Shown one piece after another: positions 51,732 to 62,494 of a stretch of 64,000 nucleotides of DNA. A program made the position numbers and the translations under genes. Position 1 is the stretch's first letter. Every line of letters starts with the position of its first letter. Under the pieces are notes generated by a model. The model was not told the DNA's origin, made no database searches, and saw only the letters and a program-made list of their open reading frames with translations. The stretch comes from Spodoptera frugiperda (Eukaryota; Arthropoda; Insecta; Lepidoptera; Noctuidae): assembly GCF_023101765.2 (NCBI RefSeq), contig NC_064239.1:6372001-6436000 (forward strand), written 5' to 3'.

Positions 51732-53238
51732 AATGAAAAAAATATGGTTTGCTTTTAATACAAATTATGATGTGTCTCTTGTTTGTTCATACTTTACACG
51801 AGTTGAAAGTTTTTCACACTATATCAAATATTAAACACAGAACATATATAAAAAAATACAAAAAACTTAAAACACGCTTTTATGTAAAGGCAGTGCGAGG
51901 TCCCATCAGCCACCTTCCTATCAATCGGTTGCTCCATATTATACGGGTATCAAATCTACATATAATTGCTAAGTTTCATAATACTACAACAATTAGAAGT
52001 GCGCGCGATTTCAGATACTTAGATTTTATTACATAGTTCGCTACAAGTCAACTTAATACAATCGTGTTAAAAACAAATAACTTTAAGCCGATTACACCTC
52101 ACAGTATTGCAATCTACTTCAAATAATTTCGTAGCATTTTAATATTACACACGTATGCAATGTTTTAGTAAAACAAAAGCTCGTTGTCATGCAGTACTAA
52201 CATACGAACACTGAATACCTAATTAGAGTAGGATTATAATTTCAGCCGCTCAACTGAAGAAATAAAGTAATTTAATTTAGTGTGGTTATACGAAGGTAAA
52301 ATTATCACGAAACCAACGTAATAAAATATTGAAGTGCTTGATTTTAAGCCGGTTTATTTCTATCGCAGTTGTTATTTCGTTAGGGCGAGGGGCTTTTCAG
52401 TGCCTAAACATAGATTATGGTTGCAGATTTTCGTTGTTGTTATTTTGTGTTAATTTTAGTATCCTTGGTTGTAAACTATTGTTAAACAGCGGGACTCAAG
52501 ATAACGCACCCTGTATCTTGATAGGTTCTTTAATCAAAAGTGGTGTAAATAAGAATTTCAAATTCAGGTAGTTTCAGGGTTTCAGCTTCCATTCTCGAGT
52601 TGTGTTTTTTCTGGAATATTGCCTGATGTATCTCTAATTGAAATACATCCGGCAGTTTCACACCTGGTAAACCTAGTTTTTATCTAATTGTAGATATAGG
52701 GTTATAATTACTTTGAATACTTATTTGAGTACAAACTTTATTCATAAAACTATTTCAGAAAACCATTTCTGTACAAGGCACAACAAAACTGGTTAGCGCA
52801 TAATAAAATATTCTTTAATGGCAGTTTCGGTTCGGGGTAGAAGTTTATCGTCGATCGAATCGGCGTCGCTGCAAAGATAATAATCCTGAGAAGTGAAGAG
52901 GCTTAACTTCGTATCGACTGTACTTAAGCATTTTTACGCTCAATAAATTAAATCTCCACATCTCTTTAGGCAGAGAGAATTATTATAGTACTGTTCCTGT
53001 ATGAGCTGTATTTAAATCAAACCAAACCAAAGACTGCAATTCCCATAACTATATACGTGTTTTTTTAATATATAATTTCAATATTAGAGACATTGATAAA
53101 ATTATATTGCTTCCTATTATATAGAAATCATGACTTAATTTGACAAAAATGCGTCATGTGTTGTTCTGCTTATAATAAGTTCTAGAGTCATTTACAAACA
53201 ATAAAATTACATTGTACGGTTAAAGTAAAATAATTACA
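51732..53238. other. Non-coding, nothing recognised
   Basis: Starts with the decayed edge of the satellite. The ORFs at 51749-52036 and 52329-52571 have no motifs and are treated as chance. Confidence 0.5.
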
Positions 53239-53371
53239 ATGGATAAGCCGGTAATTGAGCAGACGGATCACCTTATAGTAAGCTATCGATGCCGCCAATG
53301 GACACCCGTAATACTAGATACGTTACACATTCGTTGCGGGCCTTTTAGGAGTTAAGAATTAGAGAATTGTT
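53239..53371 (+). mobile_element. Interspersed moth repeat, copy A
   Basis: The series GAGCAGACGGATCACCTTAT, GCCGCCAATGGACACCCGTA, GTTGCGGGCCTTTTAGGAG and TTGTTGGGGACG also occurs, diverged, at 62366-62494 and in part at 57619-57667, all on the same strand. It is a very common lepidopteran repeat. No coding capacity. Confidence 0.65.
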
Positions 53372-55506
53372 GGGGACGATGACGAAACACAACGCAAGCG
53401 TTGTTTCACGTCGATTTTCTTTAAAACCATGGTATCACTCCGGTCGAGCTGACCCAACAGTGCCGAAGCGTTGCTCTCCCACATTTAGTAATTTGTGATG
53501 GCCTGTAGTTTCCCATTTATTTCACCTCCCGTTTCGATTGATCTCTTATCCTCTCATACATAAAACACTTCCGTGATTGACCGGGTGACAGACGCCGTTA
53601 CACTGAAGTTGAAGACAGTCATGAATATTTAAACATGTCCTGAAAACGGTTCGAATATCTCTACATAATAGCTATTTCTGTAGTCGGGCTCTAATTTTAT
53701 GATGTGAGAGTTAAGCTTAAAATGTTTATTTAAAGTAGTCTGAATATAAGTTAATATAAATTTTATTAGGTACACATATTTAAGGTATAAAATTAACTAG
53801 TAAGTAATACGTTTTTTCGTAATAGACACACGTTTTTATGTTCATGTTGAGTAATTTGAAATCTTGAAATAATTCACAACAGTACTGTACAATAAACCTG
53901 ACCTCGCAGTCGCAGTGGTGATTATTGAGACAATGACACTGAGACTTTACAATATAAAGTATTCAGCGACTTCCAATATCAACACGTCACAGGGTAAGCA
54001 CAATAACTGCATAATTGAACGGGCACTTTCATAAAATCTGTGCTGGTACTATTTGATTAACGTTGAAAGAAAGTCTCATTGTAAACTCAAAAGACTTTTA
54101 GAGCTCTGCAGACGTTTGATCACGAATTTCCAGTAAGAACAATGCAATGTCGGACACCACTCTAACGTCCGAATGGTCCTTTTGAGGACGCACTGAAATA
54201 AAATCATTTGTGCCATTGTAATGTTACCCATCTTCAATTTGTTTTTAGAAAACAAAGAGCACCTTTATAAAGCGTAATGGAAGTTACATCAATGGTACAC
54301 AAAGTTCAATTTCCAAGTTAAATCTAAAGGAAAAATATTTTATGTTTACCATTCTTCGTAGTTTCAACAATATCTCTACTATGGATTTCTCTTTTAAATT
54401 CAGTTAGATATGATCTCGGGAGAGATAATAATATCTAGTGAAGTAAGCGCCCGCGCCGTAAGTGAAGTGACCTGTACCAGAGATAACAAAGAAGCAACTA
54501 CAAAGTACATTTCCATCTTGTTAGATACCTACAAAGCGGAATTATTCAAGAAGTCCTAAAGGAGTCGAAGGGACTCACTAGGATGACTCAATTGTGGAAC
54601 AGAGTGAGATCCGACGAGGGTCCGAGGGCTTTTTACGGTCTATATTATTGAGCTATAAACCATAAAAGCTCTTCGCTTTATAAACGCTAAAACAAAACAC
54701 GAGCGACCGCATATTTCTTGTTTATTCACTCCGACTTACATTATGTCCCGCAATGAACTGGAGTGAGATTTTTTCGAAGCACTTTTAATTTTCTCGGAGG
54801 AGAAATGGCGTGTCCATCGTTGAAATGTATTTAAACTAGCCGAACGACTCCAGGCTGGAAACCGTAAATACAATAACAAAAAATGTATAGTTGGGGTTTC
54901 CGCGAGACGACTTTGTTGTTTCATCTGCTCGAGTTTCAAAAAGTATTCCTCAGTGTTTTGCTTGTGTACATACTTTTGAGGGTATGCGTAGAGATATTGC
55001 AAACCCGAGTGTATAATTACTGAGTACAACTTTTCCGTTTGCCTCGAAATTTATGTTGTGCGTTGATGAGTTAGACAAGACAAACGGTTTTATGTGTTAG
55101 ATAAACTGCAACTTCCCGTACACCATGTGTCACGGTTGCCAGCCCTATTAATCTTTATATGAACGGTGCCCGGCTATGGCGTGCGCCATTCTCACATATA
55201 ACCAACAAATCTGTTTGCCCATAATCCAGTTGATGGAATTAGAATTTATCTTCGAAACCAAAGAATATTTACATAACCGCTACATTTGTAATCCCTGAGG
55301 ATAAGTAGAGTGTTTTCGTGCATTCCGTTTTGCCAGTGAACGATGTTGACCCCGTGCAAATTGTTGCAAACATAAAATAGATGGCATAACATTATCATCG
55401 TGTAATTCTGTTTCTAACGAAGTAACGGCAGTATTACATTTTTGGGAATCAAGTCTTATTTTCCCTAACTGAGTGATGAACTTCGAATTATGTTCCAAAT
55501 AAATAA
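53372..55506. other. Non-coding, nothing recognised
   Basis: AT-rich. A 97-codon minus-strand ORF at 54736-55029 has no motifs. No RNA gene seen. Confidence 0.5.
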
Positions 55507-55682
55507 TCTATTATATAAAAATAAGTCGGGTTTTCCTTCCTGACGCTATAACTCCAGAACGCACGAACCGATTTCCATGGTTTTGCATTTGTTGGAAAGG
55601 TCTCGGGTTCCGTGGCGTTTATAGCAAAAAAAATTTAGGAAAAAAGACATGGTGGCGAAACGGAGTTCGCCAGGTTTGCTAG
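55507..55682 (+). mobile_element. Non-autonomous Helitron, complete, 176 bp
   Basis: Starts TCTATTATATAAAAATAAG directly after host A (55506). Ends with the perfect 6-bp hairpin GGCGAA-ACGGAG-TTCGCC, then AGGTTTG and CTAG (55679-55682), followed by host T. TC at the 5' end, a stem-loop shortly before CTRR, insertion between A and T, and no target duplication are the Helitron rules. No Rep/helicase coding, so it must move in trans. Confidence 0.85.
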
Positions 55683-55779
55683 TAGTCTATATAAAAATGT
55701 AACTACTTATATGTTAAAAAGATTGGTAAGTATAAACAAATTATGATACAAGTAACAATACGTGTTATAATCGTCCTGT

Positions 55780-55818
55780 TACGTTACTTCATAAGTTCTA
55801 CTTATGAACTAACGTAAA
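55780..55818. repeat. 39-nt near-perfect hairpin
   Basis: TTACGTTA, C, TTCATAAGT, loop TCT, ACTTATGAA, C, TAACGTAA. This is 17 paired bases with one central C:C mismatch and a 3-nt loop. It lies 97 bp past the Helitron. Function unknown. Confidence 0.8.
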
Positions 55819-57618
55819 TGATAAATTCTACTTACGCAAATCGTAGTGAGTATTACACAATGTTACACAATATGTAAGCTATGCTGCGTGTTATTATAAA
55901 CTACAACACGTCTACAATCTAATAAAATTCCCATAAACATTAGGTACATTTTGCCACAATAACCTAGTTTACAAAATCAGTCTAACGCCAACAAGAGCAG
56001 TTAATTTACCTATGGTAAATTGCTAACTCATTCTTCGACCGCAGCGCAGCGCTAAGTGGGGTAGAAATGAAATGCTATTATTGTTGTACCAATACAGACA
56101 TAGACAATTGTCTAATAATCGAAATAGCAATTGCAATTCCCAAGCATTATAATAATAATTAATTTGCATAGAATTGGAAATTGAATTGATTAATGAATTG
56201 AATGGATTAAAACTACAACTATTTGCATAGGGGTCTGAAATAATTTATGATATAATTTATAATTTACTTCAATAAGCAGGACAGTGTACTACATCCTTGA
56301 AGTGCACATCACACACATCACATCAGCAGCCTATAAGTGGTCACTGTTTACCAAATGCCTCTTCTCGCGCGGAGAATGTTTGAGCATTAATCACCGCACT
56401 TGCTCAATGTGGGTTGGCCATTACAAACCTATAATCAGTAATTATAAGCCCCGGTTTTCTCACAATGATTTCCTTCACCGTTAGTCAGAGGTGTTTAAAT
56501 AATCTTAGAAAGTACTTATAACTCGAAATAAGTCACATTGGTACTTTCCCGTTGGTAGGTTTCGAACTCGCACCCTCATGCATGAGAAGCGATCGTCTTA
56601 AATCCCCGGGCGACCACGACATTTTAGTACACCTGCTAAGTACCTTTATATACATGTTTACCAAACCGTTCTATGCTAAACTAGCAAAAAATTATGTGTA
56701 ACAAACGTAGCCTCACTCAAATACATTCCACAATAAGAACGCAAAGTGCAAACCCCACCCGGAATCGATTATTCACATTATCGATTTAAGATAGTTTCTT
56801 ACAAGAAACGCGTTGGTCGCGGTCCATAAACTGACCCAAGCCGTTGTTTACAATCTCCTTGTAAGTATCAAAAGTAAACAATTCTCGTCGATAAGGACGC
56901 TGAATTTTTCATGGCCTTTTGTTTCGGAACGCTTCCTTAAAATAGAGTACTAGGATACACTGTAAATATATTTCTCGCAACTTTAAAATTTTGATTCCTC
57001 AAAAGATCCATGAACAAATCCACGCGTGTTGTATCGGTTTGCTTGTGCTCTGTGCCTGAGAATTGTTTTGCATACGGTACGCTAGATTGTGGAATTTACT
57101 ATCGCATGTCTTTCTGTTTATTTATTGTTTTTGTTTTTAGCTAGATCATTGCAATATTAAGAGGTGTACACTGTAGAGTGCAATAACAGTAATACAGTGC
57201 TTCTGGGAAGTGAAGAATAGACATACACAAGAAGTACGTTAGGGTCTGAAATTAGCGTGATGTATTCTAAAAAAAAACTGCATAATATACCTATATACGT
57301 ATTCATTTTCATCAAAAAATATAGTATTAGAATTAATCTCAATTTTAATTTGAAAATAGTTCAAAAATATCAGAAAGTTTGCAGAGCTTAGACTAAACAA
57401 ACAAGGTTCTATACTACGTTAAATTTTTAATTATAAGCAAGTTTGTTCTTTAAACAAAGTCTGGATTATATTCGAAATCCACGAATATCTAACAAAAGAT
57501 TTAGAAATTCTAATGTTGGTTTTGTTAGTACGTACCTAAGTGTAACTCCTGAGTGAAATTTTAGAGGTCATTATCGCCTCTTTGGGTAGAAATTTAGTCG
57601 TTTTACTAAATTTGTTAC
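55819..57618. other. Non-coding apart from one SINE
   Basis: Contains the tRNA-like SINE at 56521-56625. No other feature is recognised. Confidence 0.5.
56521..56625 (-). mobile_element. tRNA-derived SINE fragment
   Basis: On the minus strand: GTGGTCGCCCGGGGATTTAA (tRNA-like head), then GGGTGCGAGTTCGAAACCTA (B box, one or two changes from consensus), then a body ending AATGTGACTTATTTCGAGTT. Layout matches pol III SINEs of moths. Confidence 0.6.
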
Positions 57619-57667
57619 TTTTTTATGGGATAGGAGGCAAAGAAGCAGACAGATCATCTGTTGGTAG
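57619..57667 (+). mobile_element. Interspersed moth repeat, copy B (fragment)
   Basis: TTTTTATGGGATAGGAGGCA followed by AAGAAGCAGACAGATCATCT. This is the 5' portion of the repeat at 53239-53371 and 62366-62494; the 3' part is missing. Confidence 0.6.
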
Positions 57668-60410
57668 ATTAATATATGTATATAAGAATTAACAAAAATG
57701 TTGGGTTGGGTTTCCCGTACTTTATTTACCTTAACGTATAGTTTTCTTTATTTTCTACAAAATCCAAAAAGAATAATAAATAGACAATGAATCCAGAGTT
57801 GCTGCATACGGATCTCTAAAAAAGTCACATAAAATATGTTCCAGACACAAACATTGGATCGATTTATTTGTCCCGTCACACATTTTAACATATGGCGGAC
57901 GTGTAAAATATGTGTTTTGAGAAGCAGTTAACTTCAACGGTTGATTGTAAAGGTTTTTTATTGTGTGAATTATGAACTTTACCTTTTAATATTGACTGGG
58001 AACGCAATGCTCTCCGTATTGTGCAAGTTATACGGGCTTTAGAGGATTAACGAAGTTATCGCCTCGAGATAGGAAGGCTCAAGATACCATTTATAGTCGT
58101 TTCCTCACCTTTGACAGAGCATAGTGTTCATTCAGTATTCAAGCTAGATACAGAACATAATTACGTGTCTTTGTAATGATTTAAAAATTCTTTGATGTCA
58201 CTCCAGTGCAGGTTCGCTCTAATTTGGCTTGCGCTAACGATGCCAATTTTATTTGTGCCATTTGTGACCGTCCCTATTACGGCATAATATCGAGTTTTTG
58301 CCACGTTGTCAATTATATGACATAAGCATCCCGAACACAGTCAGCCTCATTATTTCACAGCGCACGAAATTTACATTGGAAAAGTAAATAAGCCAATTAC
58401 ATTTTATTAACATACCTGTGAATGAATACTTTGAAGTGTGAAATTAACTGCTGAAACATTGTGTGTGTTATTCATTTCATATAACTACTTACGTTTGCGT
58501 TCAATAACTGTTTCATTTCGTCGGGATTGTGTGAATGTGTTATACTCGCCATAACTACTTTATAACTTTCGATGCTTTTAAATTATTTCCATATTTTTAT
58601 TACATTTTTTTTCAATTACTTGGAACATTCAAGTGCCGTGTTGATATTGGTAAATGTATGTGTATAAAAGTAATTTTAATGACGTCGATTAACTAAAAAT
58701 AATACAGTTTTTAGAGGACAGACAATAGAATATTATACCTATTCCTTTCAAACGTCGCTAAGTCAGCCAGCCACTCAGAAATATCATCCCACGTACGAAA
58801 TCTATAAATACATCAGAGGAAAACCATGTGCTTCTAAAAATAGTAGGATTTTTTAATCAACAATGATGTATAGGAGTAATCCAGGAGTAGCAGCTGATTG
58901 TAAAGTACTGTATGATAATTTAATTTTCCGTCATTAACCGTTAATTAATAAGTTTTCGCTATTTTTGACCAGATGATATGGGACATTTTAATTTTCAAGT
59001 TTTCACCTTATTATTATATAGCTACAGTTCGGTATAGGTTCGGTTTGGTAATCAATAAGTTCATGGTAATTTGTAAGTTCCTGCTAAGTTTATAACATGA
59101 TGTTACTACCTGCAGATTTAAACAGTGTCTGAGTAGTTTGTTTCTCATGAAGTTTAATAATTGGTAAGTTATATGAAATTGTTATAGTATGAAGATATCT
59201 CACACTTTAAGGTATTACAATTAACAACAAACAACCTGAATCTGATGATGTCGTGGGTTTATTTTATGGGAGTTTCACCCAGGCTTATTATCCCATCGGC
59301 CGTTATTTCTTTAAAGGATACTTCTTAATATCAAACTCAAACCGAAATACCATAACCGAATTACCATCTTTCTACGCTTATTTGAGATATATCAGATCAG
59401 TGTAATTACGCTGTCATTTACCATTGAGTTGGCAAATTGAGTAAATATTAAACACAAATTGAACCGGCTATTATAGTCTAAAAATGAACCGATCTCTAAA
59501 CTCAATCCAAAAACAGTGTGACTGAACTGGCGGCCATTAATTAGAGCTGTCAATCAATTTACAAATACACACGTTATGGAGAGAATTCAGTATTCCAAAT
59601 TTTTGCGAACACGCTGTTGCTAAATTAATATGTATTTATTTCGAAAACTGCATTGTTTGGTGAGTTCATCAAAAAATTGTTATTGATCGATCTTTAGTAA
59701 CGTGGTTGCCACATTTTCTGATATATAAATGATATTTATTTCTGTAAGTAGGTTATAAAATAACACTTTTACACGTCAATAATATAAGCAGATTCAGTAT
59801 AATTAACTTATAAAGTAAGTATAAATGGCACTCAAAGTCACTCATAACATACAGAAATAGACTGCGCATGTGAAACTGTAGAAAAACCAAAGCTAAAAAA
59901 AAATATCGGTCTATATTTGGACTGCACTGTATAAAAGTTGCAGATTATTTTTAACCGTTAGAAGAGTTCGCCGATCAATTTGTTGGTGTAATTTGCAAGC
60001 CGGTGCAACTGCAGCTTACCGTTCGAGTGGCCAACCATGTCCACTAGCGGAACAAACTTTGTTTAAATTTTAGACTCCGTCCGTAACTTGGCTGCAGACC
60101 GCTCCAACTGTGGTGGCCATTCCGTATTTCCAATAACTTACTTTTACATTGAAAACATTTTATGTTTTCATTTTTATTGAAGTAAATGTTTTCACTGCTT
60201 TGAAATCTAGACTTTTATTGACTGTGATGAGTGTTTTTATTTTTATATTAAAATTAAATAAGAACCATATTAGTTTAAAACTTCTCTTTGATTTTCTTCA
60301 ATAAAGTGGTTAATAAAGTGGTTTACCTTGCTTTTACTAGAAAGAAAATTCCAATTATGTTAATAGCGGATATAAATATATTTTATAATGTTTTGGCTTG
60401 AGGTTTACTT
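57668..60410. other. Non-coding, nothing recognised
   Basis: AT-rich with only short chance ORFs. A small direct repeat (AATAAAGTGGTT twice) lies near 60301-60325. Confidence 0.5.
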
Positions 60411-60845
60411 AGAGCGGCCGTACACGGACTTAGTTAGCGGCTGACATACACGGACGGCTCGAGCGGTCGGCGTCGACTGCTCGAGCCGTCGGTTGTTACT
60501 GCTCGAGCAGTCCGTGTACGGCCGCCCAACTGCTCGAGCAGTTATTTTCTTTTACTAGAATTTTTTCAGCAGACGCCGCGAGGCCGCAAAGGGCGGGGGA
60601 GGGAACTGAGGGCTGTCGACTGCTCTAGAGCAGTCAACGGCTCGAGCAGTCCGTGTATGCCTCGCCTGCTCGCGAGCGGTCGACGGCACGATGGAATTTC
60701 ATCGTGCAGTTGACGGCTTGAAGCGGTCGCGACTGCTTAGCAGTCGTGTGTACGGCAGCGAAAAATGGCCATAGTTCATCGTGCAGTCGCGGCTTCAAGC
60801 AGTCGGTTATACTGCTTGAAGCCGTCCGTGTACGGCTGGCCTTAG
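60411..60845. mobile_element. Compound GC-rich palindromic MITE
   Basis: GC-rich island of about 435 bp in AT-rich flanks, bounded by CCGTACACGGAC and GTCCGTGTACGG. It contains a perfect 17-bp inverted pair, GCGGCCGTACACGGACT at 60414-60430 and its complement at 60509-60525, plus palindromes ACTGCTCGAGCAGT (60498-60511), AACTGCTCGAGCAGTT (60528-60543) and GACTGCTCTAGAGCAGTC (60618-60635). No coding capacity. It looks like one foldback element nested in, or fused to, a related one. Superfamily not assignable. Confidence 0.7.
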
Positions 60846-61003
60846 TCTGAACAAAGTAAAGTAGACTTACTGAAAATAGACCGAACAGTGTAGGTAGGTA
60901 CATTTTTCGCCTTTTTACTTATAGATAAAACTTTAAGGTATGTATGTACGCACACATTAACAGCTATATATTTAATTTTCTAAAGTTTACTAGAATCCAT
61001 TAT
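60842..61003 (+). repeat. Long inverted repeat, left arm
   Basis: Matches the reverse complement of 61182-61318 at high identity, for example ACTGAAAATAGAC, ACAGTGTAGGTAGGTACATT, TTAATTTTCTAAAGTTTACT and ATCCATTAT. It is longer than the right arm by one block of about 25 bp. Its outer edge coincides with the edge of the MITE. Confidence 0.85.
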
Positions 61004-61181
61004 TTGCTTTATTAATTAATTTACACGTGTGTCTTGTGTTCGGAGTGTAGATATTGTATCAAGGAACCTTGTCCTCCATTGTGACTGGGGACACAATGAG
61101 CACAATGAAGCAACTAAGCGTGATAATGTCATAATCATCACCTACCATGATATGTCTCGGGGACAAGACATTATCTGGACC

Positions 61182-61318
61182 ATAATGGATGCTAGTAAAC
61201 TTTAGAAAATTAAATATATAACTGTTAATGTGTGCATGTAAGTAAAAACGCAAAAAATGTACCTACCTACACTGTTTAGTCTATTTTCAGTAAGTTTACT
61301 TTACTTTATTCAAACTAA
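61182..61318 (-). repeat. Long inverted repeat, right arm
   Basis: Inverted copy of 60842-61003, separated from it by a spacer of about 178 bp (61004-61181). The outer end, CAAACTAA, corresponds to TTAGTCTG at the left arm's junction with the MITE. No MITE lies on this side. Confidence 0.85.
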
Positions 61319-62365
61319 TTATACTACATTTTGTATAATTTTACGAATATGATTAGCATTCTATTTATATCTTACTTACAATTATATTTGTGAATGAATG
61401 TTAAACCGACCGATTTGGAAGTAGCTGGAGCACACCAGTTGTCGGACGTCTTGCGCCTAATATAATAATGATTTCAAACATAAGAACATCACCATTCGTA
61501 TTTGCTCAAAAATTTTATCTATAGGTAATCCATACCTTTGTATGTCAAGCAAGCTATAGCATTGAATGTAGCCACAGAGTAATCCGCTATAGATCGCTCT
61601 TTGACATCAATAATAACATCAAATGCAGCCTTACTATACGCTGCATTTCCGTAAACCTTGTCCTGCACAACTTTGACGTCAAAGGAGCATAATAGTGTAT
61701 TAGCTACGTCCTAACTTAGGTCAGCCAAAGCCGCATTATCTTACTTAGCTTAGTATCGAGCCATGGGTGGGCACTCTGGCCACGTCTCGCAAAACAAATC
61801 AGTGAACCTTTCAATGAAACATTACACTAGTTGCGGGCCACAGATGGCGCTGCAGTCTACCAACAGTTTCGTGTAGCCGAGCGACAATTTAAACATCCCC
61901 CGCAAACTTGCACACTTCTTGCGTCCTCGCAGGAATAATGTGAAAACTTTAACTTCTTTTTACCACTAGCCGACGACGTTAAGACTACGTCTTGTTTATT
62001 TACATTGCGGTAAACACTTTATGAACCAAAGTCCACGGTAATAGACTTTGATAGAGTACGTACTCACTCATGCTTTTGATTTTTATTCTGTTTTGTTCTC
62101 AAATGGGTTATTCTGTAGATATAGTTCATTTAGCAAGAGCAAAAAATATCTGTTGCCAATTAAATACGCGTCTCTATCCATGGTGTCCAATTAACACGTG
62201 GTGGAACTATAAGCTTCGTGTAGTCAGCGGTATGGAAGAGTCTGACTTAAAAAAAAGACAAGTACAGTTTGTGTGATTGTTTATCCGACATGGCTACTTT
62301 GGTGTTACGGATGTCCAATCTATACTTCAATATTCGGACTTTGAATTTGTTATAAATTAGAGCAT
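61319..62365. other. Non-coding, nothing recognised
   Basis: A 68-codon ORF at 62070-62276 starts at ATG with a hydrophobic N-terminus (MLLIFILFCSQ), but nothing else supports it. I leave it uncalled. Confidence 0.45.
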
Positions 62366-62494
62366 TTTTATGGAATAGAACGATAAATGAGCAGACGAAC
62401 CACCTGAAGGAAAGATATCGGCGCCGCTAATGGACATTCGCGTCACCAGAGCGTTGTCGGCCTTTTGGGGATTAGGGGTGGGGAAGAATTAGGT
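62366..62494 (+). mobile_element. Interspersed moth repeat, copy C
   Basis: TTTTTATGGAATAG, ATGAGCAGACGAACCACCTG, GCCGCTAATGGACATTCGCG and TTGTCGGCCTTTTGGGGATT follow the same order as in 53239-53371. Diverged by point changes, so an old insertion. Confidence 0.65.

Noticed and set aside
62070..62276. 68-codon ORF with hydrophobic N-terminus, a possible small secreted peptide
   Set aside because: No cysteine framework, cleavage pattern or family match that I recognise; a single short ORF in AT-rich DNA is weak evidence.
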